Positions 1 through 5,387 of a stretch of 5,387 nt of DNA are shown here, piece after piece. Position 1 is the stretch's first letter. Each line of letters opens with the position of its first letter. Source of the stretch: Candidatus Zixiibacteriota bacterium (GTDB lineage: Bacteria > Zixibacteria > MSB-5A5 > CAIYYT01); the NCBI GenBank assembly GCA_023134875.1, contig JAGLUH010000388.1, forward strand, positions 1 to 5,387. Direction: 5' to 3'. Under the pieces are notes generated by a model that was not told where the DNA came from, did not search any database, and saw nothing but the letters and a program-made list of their open reading frames with translations. A program made the position numbers and the translations under genes.

Positions 1-32
1 ACCGGCGGCAACAACCAGGCGGTCTCAGTCGG

Positions 33-1613
33 GTGGTGCAGGCTTACCTCCAGCACCTTGAGGTGGTTCTCAGGGACTTCACTGCTAATCGTTCTACTGC
101 CAGGCAGATTAAAGACCTGGCTGCTTACCTCCACCAGGAGTTGGGCTTTGCGGCAGTTTGCGTTTATACCAGGAAGAAGTCGGGCTTTGCGGTTACCGAC
201 ACATTTGGTATCACCCGACAGGCGGTCAGCAAGATCAGGATAACCGGTCGCGGCGGCTTGATCAAGACTCTGGAGACACGGCAGGAGGTGATGACACTCA
301 AGCAGGCTTACGCCGACGCGCCGGGTGACAATCCTTTCGCCAGCCAGCCGCTCTATCATGTGGTGCCGTTGCTGACTGCCGGCAAATGCAACCATCTCAT
401 CCTGTTATCCGACAATACCAACATTTCTTTCAAGCTTCTGCGACCTTTCCTGCTGGCGCTCGCCGATCAGATCGGCGGTTATAAACGCATCGAGGATGCT
501 CGCACCCGCCACGGTCAGCAGATCGAAAAACTAAAAAAACAGATCAAGTTGCTGAGTCAGGAGATTGAGCGTAATCGCAGCCGGCCCGTATCCGGTGTCA
601 GAACGATTGTTGCGGCTCAGAACAGATTGATTGGCATCTTCAACCGCGACCAGCTCTTTCTGGCCTTAATAGAACTCTTCCGGCAGGAATTTGACGCGGA
701 CAGACTCTCGATCTTTCTGCCTGACCGCAAGTCGGGTGATCATGTTCTCAAGTACCAGCTTGCCGGCATTGTCACTGAAGAGAACCCACCCCGACTCAAA
801 GGGGACAGCCCTCTTTTCGAGCTGCTCCGTCGCGCCACTGCGGTGGTGCCGCTGGAGAACCTCGGCAAAACCCTGATGCATGAATCCGCTGTCGATACCC
901 TGAGAAATCTGGGCGCGGACATGGTTACACTCTTATCTGATGAAAAAGGGGAACGGGTGCTGGTCGGCATCGGTCGCCGCCGGCGTCGATTTTCCGAGAC
1001 GGAAACTGAGATTACTCATTCCTTTTGCACCCTGTTCGAGCTGGTGCTGGCGAATCTGGGACACTTTGAAAAGATCGAGGAGCTCTCCCATACCGACCCC
1101 ATGACCGGTCTCTATAACTACCGCTATTTCTACAAGCGGCTGCAGGAAGAAATCCTGCGCGCCAAGCGCTTTTCCCGCCATCTGGCCCTGGCCATTTTTG
1201 ACATTGACGAGTTCAAGGTTTTTAACGATACTTATGGCCACCAGGCGGGAGATTATCTCCTGGAACAACTGGGCAAACTGCTGGCCGTATCAGTCAGAAC
1301 AATGGATGTAGTTTCCCGTTACGGCGGCGAGGAGTTCTGTATCATCATGCCGGAAGCGGACGCCGAAAACTGCCGGAACTTCATGGAGAGGATGCGGGTA
1401 ACTATCTTGAACCATCAGTTTGCGGATAAATTCACCGACGGTCATCACGAGATTACCGTTTCGCTGGGCGGGGCGATTTATCCTAATGATGCTCAGCGAG
1501 TTGACCGACTTATATATTGTGCCGACATGGCGCTGCTGAAGGCAAAAAGCAGTGGCCGCAACAAGATGTTTATGTACGAAAAGAGCTTAACTGAAAAGAA
1601 GCAGATACTATGA
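33..1613 (+). CDS. GAF-GAF-GGDEF diguanylate cyclase (5' end possibly outside window)
   Basis: Predicted cytoplasmic diguanylate cyclase (2 GTP to c-di-GMP). Seen, numbered from the GTG at 33: two GAF-like alpha/beta regions at about 8-148 and 195-345, a charged helical linker at 150-182 that looks like a coiled coil, and a GGDEF domain at about 350-515. Domain marks are DPMTGLYN (355-362), FDIDEFKVFND (389-399, with metal-binding Asp390), the active-site loop GGEEF (431-435), and near the end ADMALLKAKSSGRN. RTMD (422-425) lies five residues before GGEEF, the position of the inhibitory I-site RxxD, so product inhibition is expected. There is no signal peptide or membrane helix. The GAF ligand cannot be read from sequence. 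The start is uncertain: GTG codons occur at 33 and 36 without a clear ribosome site, and the frame stays open to the left edge, so the protein may begin upstream. The stop overlaps the next start (ATGA). Catalytic assignment is secure; the sensory role and its link to polysaccharide export are inferred. Confidence 0.93.
   Translation: MVQAYLQHLEVVLRDFTANRSTARQIKDLAAYLHQELGFAAVCVYTRKKSGFAVTDTFGITRQAVSKIRITGRGGLIKTLETRQEVMTLKQAYADAPGDNPFASQPLYHVVPLLTAGKCNHLILLSDNTNISFKLLRPFLLALADQIGGYKRIEDARTRHGQQIEKLKKQIKLLSQEIERNRSRPVSGVRTIVAAQNRLIGIFNRDQLFLALIELFRQEFDADRLSIFLPDRKSGDHVLKYQLAGIVTEENPPRLKGDSPLFELLRRATAVVPLENLGKTLMHESAVDTLRNLGADMVTLLSDEKGERVLVGIGRRRRRFSETETEITHSFCTLFELVLANLGHFEKIEELSHTDPMTGLYNYRYFYKRLQEEILRAKRFSRHLALAIFDIDEFKVFNDTYGHQAGDYLLEQLGKLLAVSVRTMDVVSRYGGEEFCIIMPEADAENCRNFMERMRVTILNHQFADKFTDGHHEITVSLGGAIYPNDAQRVDRLIYCADMALLKAKSSGRNKMFMYEKSLTEKKQIL
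1610..1613 (+). promoter_or_regulatory. ATGA start/stop overlap, cyclase to export gene
   Basis: The ATG of the export gene shares bases with the TGA of the cyclase gene. A weak purine-rich stretch (AGAAG, 1597-1601) sits 8 bases upstream. This arrangement usually means translational coupling, so the cyclase and exporter are probably made from one mRNA. A second in-frame ATG at 1619 is an alternative start that would still leave a workable signal peptide. Confidence 0.75.
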
Positions 1614-1681
1614 AAACCATGAGATTCTATCTTCTCGGCGGGTTGCTGCTCATGTTTTTGAGTCCGGTAGCTGGCCTGGCC
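1610..1681 (+). other. Sec signal peptide of the export protein
   Basis: The first 24 codons give a basic start (MKTMRF), a Leu-rich hydrophobic core, helix-breaking Ser-Pro at 18-19, and a small-residue GLA cleavage site before Glu25. No Cys is available at or near the cleavage site, so signal peptidase I rather than lipoprotein signal peptidase is predicted. Confidence 0.8.
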
Positions 1682-2578
1682 GAGTATACGATTGGTGTTG
1701 ACGATGTGCTCGAAGTGGTTTTCTGGCAAAAAAAAGAGCTTAACCAGATTGTCACTGTCAACGCTGAAGGTAAAATCACCCTGTCGGTAACCGGTGAAAT
1801 CACCGCCGCCGGTCTGACACCGAGTCAACTGGGACGGAAAATCGTCGAACATGTGTCGCGCTTTGACCGTAGTATCAGTCAGGCGGTGGTAACCGTCAAG
1901 GGCTACTTCTCCCGCACTGTCTTTGTCGAAGGAGAAGTGGTCAAACCGGGGCGTTTCGCCCGCGAGGTTGTTCCCGATCTGTGGACGATCATTAAGGAAA
2001 GAGGTGGTGTCACCGAATTCGGCGACCTGCGCAACGTCAAGGTGATTCGCGGCGGCCAGGTCGATCAGGGCAAGGTCATTACCCTTGATGTGCTCGAAGC
2101 GGTCACCAGCAAGAATATCGCCGCTCTGCCCAGAATTTATCCCCATGATATCGTCCGTATCAGTCGACTGCCCTCCGGCTTGTCGGGAGGGGGAATACCG
2201 GTGGAAGCGGGCAAGCGCCGTAACGAGTTCTATATCACCGGCGCGGTCGCGCAGCCAGGGCGCTATACCCTGGAACCTGGCATGGACCTGCTGGAGGCAA
2301 TAGTAGTGGCCGGCGGTCACAGCGCCTCAGCCAATCTGAAAAAGGTTAAGATTACCTCCAAGTTGGACCACTATGCCACTGTGTACAGCATTGATCTCGA
2401 TCGCCAGATCAAGAGGGGCGATATCCCGCGCTATATCGTGCAGGCGGAAGACGCCATTGTCGTACCGCAACGCAAATCCGGCCTGTTCGGCGCCAGTCTC
2501 GGCGTACTCCGCGATGTGGCCGCTTTTGGGGGAACAATTACCTCGATAGTCTTACTGATCGACAGGTTAGCAGAGTGA
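1610..2578 (+). CDS. Wza-type polysaccharide export protein (Poly_export + 2 SLBB)
   Basis: Predicted periplasmic/outer-membrane channel for an exopolysaccharide or capsule. Seen in the 322 residues: a signal peptide (MKTMRF, hydrophobic 7-20, likely cleavage after GLA at 24); a Poly_export domain at about 25-100 beginning YTIGVDDVLEVVFW; a first SLBB domain at about 103-180 (VFVEGEVVKPGRF); a Ser/Gly-rich linker at 188-201; a second SLBB domain at about 206-286 (FYITGAVAQPGRYTLEPG, then VVAGGHSASANLKKVKI). A hydrophobic or amphipathic C-terminal segment at 295-320 could match the Wza helix that spans the outer membrane. The protein contains no cysteine, so it cannot be a lipoprotein, unlike E. 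coli Wza, which is lipidated at its mature N-terminal Cys. It overlaps the cyclase gene upstream and the co-polymerase gene downstream. Its partner is expected to be that co-polymerase. Family is secure; the exported polymer is unknown. Confidence 0.93.
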   Translation: MKTMRFYLLGGLLLMFLSPVAGLAEYTIGVDDVLEVVFWQKKELNQIVTVNAEGKITLSVTGEITAAGLTPSQLGRKIVEHVSRFDRSISQAVVTVKGYFSRTVFVEGEVVKPGRFAREVVPDLWTIIKERGGVTEFGDLRNVKVIRGGQVDQGKVITLDVLEAVTSKNIAALPRIYPHDIVRISRLPSGLSGGGIPVEAGKRRNEFYITGAVAQPGRYTLEPGMDLLEAIVVAGGHSASANLKKVKITSKLDHYATVYSIDLDRQIKRGDIPRYIVQAEDAIVVPQRKSGLFGASLGVLRDVAAFGGTITSIVLLIDRLAE

Positions 2579-2580
2579 TG
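2575..2580 (+). promoter_or_regulatory. GTGATG tandem start overlapping the export gene stop
   Basis: The export gene stop TGA occupies 2576-2578. Two in-frame starts are adjacent: GTG at 2575 (4-base overlap) and ATG at 2578 (1-base overlap). An AGG at 2564-2566 lies 8 bases before the GTG and 11 before the ATG, so spacing slightly favours GTG while codon preference favours ATG. The products differ by one residue. Either choice implies translational coupling. Confidence 0.7.
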
Positions 2581-4095
2581 GAGGAAAAACAACTCTCCCT
2601 GCGAGATATCTGGCAGATGGTGTGCCGGCGCAAGCTGTGGCTCTTTATGCCTTTGTTGCTGGTTACCGGTGTTGCTTTCGGCGGCAGTTATCTACTGCCA
2701 GTAGTTTATGAGTCTTCTACCAAGATCGTCATCTCCACCACCAGGCTGGTCAGTCGTGAACTGGAACGGATGTTACCAACTGATTTGGATCGGTCGCCAG
2801 CCAACCAGCGGTTGCTGGCCAACTGGCTCGCCTCAACCCGCTCGGAGATCACTTCGAGCGATTATATCAACACCCTGATTAGCGACCTCAATCTCAAGCC
2901 GGATGAAACTATTGTCAAGGAAGCGGCCAAGATGCGGGAGCAGTTTCCTGAATACAAAGTAGGCACCATTGTCCGCAAGCTGCAGATCGATGACGTACGT
3001 GAGAATATCCGCGTTTCTTTGATCGGCCAGAACCAGGTCATCATCACCTGCACCTCCGACAATCCCAAACGGGCCAATGAGCTGGCCACTAAGCTGGCGG
3101 AAATCTATCGCAAGAAGAAACTGGCCGAGGAAGTTCGCTCCGTCAGGGAAAGTCAGCTTTTCACCGACCAGCAACTGGCCCTGGCCCAGAAAGAGTATGA
3201 AGACGCCGAAAACGAACTGGTGCGATTCAAGAACTCATATATCGCCGACCGACTGAAGAAGGGGGTCAGTTCGCAAACCAACCTGGGGCAGATCGATTCG
3301 GAAGTAGACGTCACCAGGCTGGAGATTTCCGAAGCAGTTGATCGCCGCAATTTCCTGGTAGCGAACATGGTGGTTGCCGGTGTCGATACGGCGATGGCGG
3401 CGGGCGATATTCCCGGACTGTCTATATACGTGGAGAATGCGCTGGAGGCCACTCGCGAGGTCAGCAACTTGATGAACAAGTATGTCTGGAAAGACGCCAA
3501 AATTCAGGGACTGCAGGGCAAAGTCGCTTATGCTCTCGATGATCTGCGCAGTACGGCACTGATAGCGGTGCAAAGCAGTTATCCTATGCTCTCCCCCTCA
3601 ATGCAGGAGGAAATCGGTGAGTTTATCTACCGGCGTTACCAGATCGAATTCCTGCAGGGCAAGGAAAAAATACTGCGTAGTGCGCTTGACGATATGAAAA
3701 GCGTGCTGGCGGGCTCGCCCTATTACGAGCAGATGGCCGACCGCTTGCAGCGCAAGGTCGACACCAAGAAGGAGACTTACGGGACATGGCAAAATCAGGC
3801 GGCGGGCGTCAAGATATTGCAGGCGAAGACGGCGGCCGAAGCGGAAAGCAAGTACCGCATCCTCGAGCCCGCTTCCATTCCGCTGAAACCAGCATCCCCC
3901 AATCGCCTTAAGATCAGCATGATGGGATTGGCGTTGGGATTGCTGCTCGGTTGCTGCGCCGTGGTGGTGGCGGAACTGGTAGATCATTCGATCAGAAACA
4001 TTGAGGACGTGGAAACACTTCTCGGTCTTGAGGTGGTTGGCACCATTCCCCGAATCGAGCCGGTGAATCGCGCAAAGCAGATTTCAACAGGTTGA
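2578..4095 (+). CDS. Wzz/GNVR-type polysaccharide co-polymerase (chain-length determinant), no kinase domain
   Basis: Predicted inner-membrane polysaccharide co-polymerase that governs chain length and docks to the outer-membrane exporter. Seen in 505 residues (ATG at 2578; GTG at 2575 would add one): a short cytoplasmic N-terminus (LSLRDIWQMVCRRK), membrane helix 1 at about 20-40, the Wzz-type continuation LPVVYESSTKIVIS, a large periplasmic part with coiled-coil-like stretches (about 177-221 and 390-425), the Pro-rich signature RILEPASIPLKPASPNR (427-443) before helix 2 (about 446-467), and a 38-residue cytoplasmic tail. The tail contains DHSIRN, VETLLGLEVVG and TIPRI, the linker that in fused Wzc-like proteins leads into the kinase. 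Here the frame stops, so it is the split (CapA/CpsC-like) arrangement, with a kinase-like gene starting at 5228. The length resembles the non-kinase part of Wzc-type proteins and of the exosortase-locus chain-length family. Family assignment is strong; the polymer is unknown. Confidence 0.92.
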   Translation: MEEKQLSLRDIWQMVCRRKLWLFMPLLLVTGVAFGGSYLLPVVYESSTKIVISTTRLVSRELERMLPTDLDRSPANQRLLANWLASTRSEITSSDYINTLISDLNLKPDETIVKEAAKMREQFPEYKVGTIVRKLQIDDVRENIRVSLIGQNQVIITCTSDNPKRANELATKLAEIYRKKKLAEEVRSVRESQLFTDQQLALAQKEYEDAENELVRFKNSYIADRLKKGVSSQTNLGQIDSEVDVTRLEISEAVDRRNFLVANMVVAGVDTAMAAGDIPGLSIYVENALEATREVSNLMNKYVWKDAKIQGLQGKVAYALDDLRSTALIAVQSSYPMLSPSMQEEIGEFIYRRYQIEFLQGKEKILRSALDDMKSVLAGSPYYEQMADRLQRKVDTKKETYGTWQNQAAGVKILQAKTAAEAESKYRILEPASIPLKPASPNRLKISMMGLALGLLLGCCAVVVAELVDHSIRNIEDVETLLGLEVVGTIPRIEPVNRAKQISTG

Positions 4096-4106
4096 GGATA
4101 CAGGAG
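4094..4106 (+). promoter_or_regulatory. Ribosome binding site deciding the TPR gene start
   Basis: GAGG at 4094-4097 ends 9 bases before the ATG at 4107, a normal Shine-Dalgarno spacing; a second GGAG (4103-4106) touches the ATG and is too close to serve it. The alternative in-frame TTG at 4092, overlapping the co-polymerase stop as TTGA, would add five residues (MRIQE) and would have GAGG inside its own coding sequence. ATG 4107 is therefore preferred. Confidence 0.65.
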
Positions 4107-5225
4107 ATGGAAAGCTATCGTTTGAGTACACGACTTAGGTCTGAAGCACGTGAGTACCTGTTGCAGACGGCCAATGACATACACAACAACTGCGTCCGCT
4201 CGTCGGTTTTCACCGATGGCGCCCTGCTGGAGATCTTTGACGAGGAATTTACGCCAAGTATCGGCGACGCCGAACTGCGCGAACTGGTGAAGAACACCCA
4301 CCGGGAACGCCAGGAAGAAATGGAGCATCTCTTCACCCGGTTGGGCGAGGTCTACCAGTCGGAAGATGTCGATCAGATGGATTATCTCGGTCTCGTGTTC
4401 ACTTATCGGCACATGTACAACGAAGCCGAATCTCTGTTCCGGCGGGCGTTGGAACTAAATCCCGATGCTAACGAGGTTCTTTACCACCTTGGCCAGGTGC
4501 TGATGATTAAGAAGAGCTATCGAGAGGTTGCTGAGATACTGGGAAAATGCGTCGAGTTGAAACCGAAGTTCGCCGACTACCGCAATTGCCTGGGGGAGGC
4601 ATTCCTGGGATTGGAGTCGTGCCAGCGCGCTATGATCGAATTCGACGAGGCGATCAAGCTCAATCTTTACTATGGTGATGCCTACTACAATAAGGCGCTG
4701 ACTTATATTCTCAATGCTGTCAAACGTGAGGATTTCAAACTCTTTAGCGAATACAGTCAGAAAACGGCGGAAATGCTTGAGCGCGCGGTGGTAATCTGTC
4801 CTGAGTATCAGGACGACAACTTCCGGCAGGGGAAGACCTTGCTGGAAAACGGCGATCTCCGGGAGGCTTTCCAGAAACTGCTGGCGGCGCGCGAGGTGAA
4901 AAAACGTCTCCGTTTCCGCGACTACTCGGCGGTCTACTTGAAGTTCTTGCTGGCCAGCAACAAGATTGATGAAAAAACACTCACCCGCCGGATACGCCGG
5001 CTGAAAACCGATATCAGCAAGAACCCGCACTATCCCGATTTGCACTACGAACTGGCTGTCGCCTACAGCCTGCTGGGTCGGTTCATCCATGCCAAGGCAA
5101 TCGAGGAATACAAGGAAGCCTTGCGGCTCAATCCTCGTTTTGAACGCGCCCGAAAGAACCTGAAGCTGGCGGAGAATGAAATCAAGGGTTTTGATGCCCT
5201 TGCCCGGGTTATTATCAAGCAGTAA
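4107..5225 (+). CDS. Cytoplasmic TPR-repeat protein of the export operon
   Basis: Protein of 372 residues with tetratricopeptide repeats, which normally form protein-binding superhelices. There is no signal peptide or membrane helix, so it should be cytoplasmic. Seen: an N-terminal helical, charged region (1-85) that I do not recognise; a TPR at about 89-121 ending FRRALELNPDA; one at 122-155 (YHLGQVLMIKKSYREVAEIL); one at 156-189 (CLGEAFLGLESCQRAMIEFDEA); a longer unit at 190-234 with about 11 extra residues between its helices; a weaker one at 236-270; and a C-terminal one at 311-345 (ELAVAYSLLGRF, EEYKEALRLNP) with 2-3 extra residues in its turn. The gene lies 11 bases after the co-polymerase and 2 bases before the kinase-like gene. 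Inference: it is an adaptor for the export machinery, perhaps joining kinase and co-polymerase or recruiting synthesis enzymes. No enzymatic motif is seen, and the TPR fold alone does not prove a partner. Confidence 0.85.
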   Translation: MESYRLSTRLRSEAREYLLQTANDIHNNCVRSSVFTDGALLEIFDEEFTPSIGDAELRELVKNTHRERQEEMEHLFTRLGEVYQSEDVDQMDYLGLVFTYRHMYNEAESLFRRALELNPDANEVLYHLGQVLMIKKSYREVAEILGKCVELKPKFADYRNCLGEAFLGLESCQRAMIEFDEAIKLNLYYGDAYYNKALTYILNAVKREDFKLFSEYSQKTAEMLERAVVICPEYQDDNFRQGKTLLENGDLREAFQKLLAAREVKKRLRFRDYSAVYLKFLLASNKIDEKTLTRRIRRLKTDISKNPHYPDLHYELAVAYSLLGRFIHAKAIEEYKEALRLNPRFERARKNLKLAENEIKGFDALARVIIKQ

Positions 5226-5227
5226 CT

Positions 5228-5387
5228 ATGGCACGCAAATCGCGCAAAACGATATTCGATTATTACCATCCCGAGTCGCCGGTCGGCACCGAGTTCCGGC
5301 GATTGCTGCACAATATCACTCGTCCGGTTGATGGCGAGGAACGGCACTCTTTTCTGATTACCTCCGCCACGCTCGCGGAAGGCAAGT
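5228..5387 (+). CDS. N-terminus of a CpsD/CapB-type BY-kinase or related P-loop ATPase (3' truncated by window end)
   Basis: Only 53 codons plus one base lie in the window. The ATG at 5228 follows the TPR stop by two bases; no clear Shine-Dalgarno is seen, which fits coupling to upstream translation. The start is basic (MARKSRK), then SPVGTEFRRLLHNI (17-30), which lines up with the helix before the P-loop in bacterial tyrosine kinases of capsule loci. Next comes a strand, FLITSAT (42-48), and ALAEGK-like Walker A, read as TSATLAEGK (45-53), with the next residue cut off. Known of the family: such kinases autophosphorylate C-terminal tyrosines and pair with a Wzz-like membrane activator, which is encoded two genes upstream here. 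Walker A', Walker B and the tyrosine tail are outside the window, so kinase activity is inferred. The usual ExxRxxR helix motif is altered (Thr21, Arg24, Leu27). A non-kinase ParA/MinD-like ATPase is less likely given the context. Confidence 0.85.
   Translation, partial: MARKSRKTIFDYYHPESPVGTEFRRLLHNITRPVDGEERHSFLITSATLAEGK

Noticed and set aside
2161..2170. Perfect 10-base palindrome CAGTCGACTG as a possible operator
   Set aside because: Several such palindromes are expected by chance in 5 kb, it lies mid-gene, and no second copy was noticed.
2171..2191. GC-rich inverted repeat CCCTCC / GGAGGG with a 9-base loop
   Set aside because: It lies inside the export gene, in the Ser/Gly-rich linker between SLBB domains where GGN and TCN codons produce such runs. 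No T-tract follows, so it is not a terminator, and a 6-bp stem is not unusual.
1493..2320. Long reverse-strand open frame (275 codons) opposite the export gene
   Set aside because: It overlaps the start of a clearly recognised export gene on the other strand, its translation shows no recognisable domain or membrane pattern, and it would have to sit antisense inside a tight operon. It is best explained by codon bias of the + strand gene.
4092..4106. TTG at 4092 as start of the TPR gene
   Set aside because: It would overlap the co-polymerase stop neatly, but TTG is a rare start, and GAGG at 4094-4097 is placed correctly for the ATG at 4107.
4455..5090. Reverse-strand open frame (211 codons) opposite the TPR gene
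   Set aside because: The plus strand encodes well-formed TPR repeats here; the reverse translation has no recognisable family pattern and no supported start site.
5063..5347. Reverse-strand open frame across the TPR/kinase junction
   Set aside because: The plus strand here encodes the last TPR and the start of a P-loop ATPase with Walker A, which accounts for the sequence.

Overview
The window is a densely packed, single-strand (+) gene block from a Gram-negative (diderm) bacterium. An outer-membrane polysaccharide export protein of the Wza type only makes sense with an outer membrane. Base composition looks moderately GC-rich, with uniform codon use and no sign of recently inserted DNA. The taxon cannot be fixed from the sequence. 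A deltaproteobacterial-type lineage or an uncultured diderm candidate phylum are guesses only.

Layout, left to right: (1) a soluble diguanylate cyclase with two GAF-like sensory regions, a coiled coil and a GGEEF catalytic domain (33-1613, possibly starting upstream of the window). (2) A secreted Wza-type polysaccharide export protein with a Poly_export domain and two SLBB domains (1610-2578). (3) A Wzz/GNVR-type polysaccharide co-polymerase with two membrane helices and no fused kinase (2578-4095). (4) A cytoplasmic tetratricopeptide (TPR) protein (4107-5225). (5) The first 53 codons of a CpsD/CapB-type bacterial tyrosine kinase (BY-kinase) or related P-loop ATPase, cut by the window end just after Walker A (5228-5387). 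The genes overlap by 1-4 bases or lie 2-11 bases apart. There is no room for an internal promoter outside coding sequence, so this reads as one translationally coupled operon. No RNA gene, mobile element, CRISPR array or terminator is visible.

Working model: the cytoplasmic cyclase makes c-di-GMP in response to an unknown signal. The co-polymerase in the inner membrane and the export protein in the outer membrane form the trans-envelope channel that sets chain length and secretes an exopolysaccharide. The separate kinase acts on or with the cytoplasmic tail of the co-polymerase, and the TPR protein probably serves as a cytoplasmic adaptor. Individual families are well known. The less ordinary aspects are a c-di-GMP synthase built into the export operon, the TPR gene placed between co-polymerase and kinase, a non-lipidated export protein, and an altered oligomerisation motif at the start of the kinase. 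No glycosyltransferase, flippase, polymerase or c-di-GMP receptor is visible in this window.
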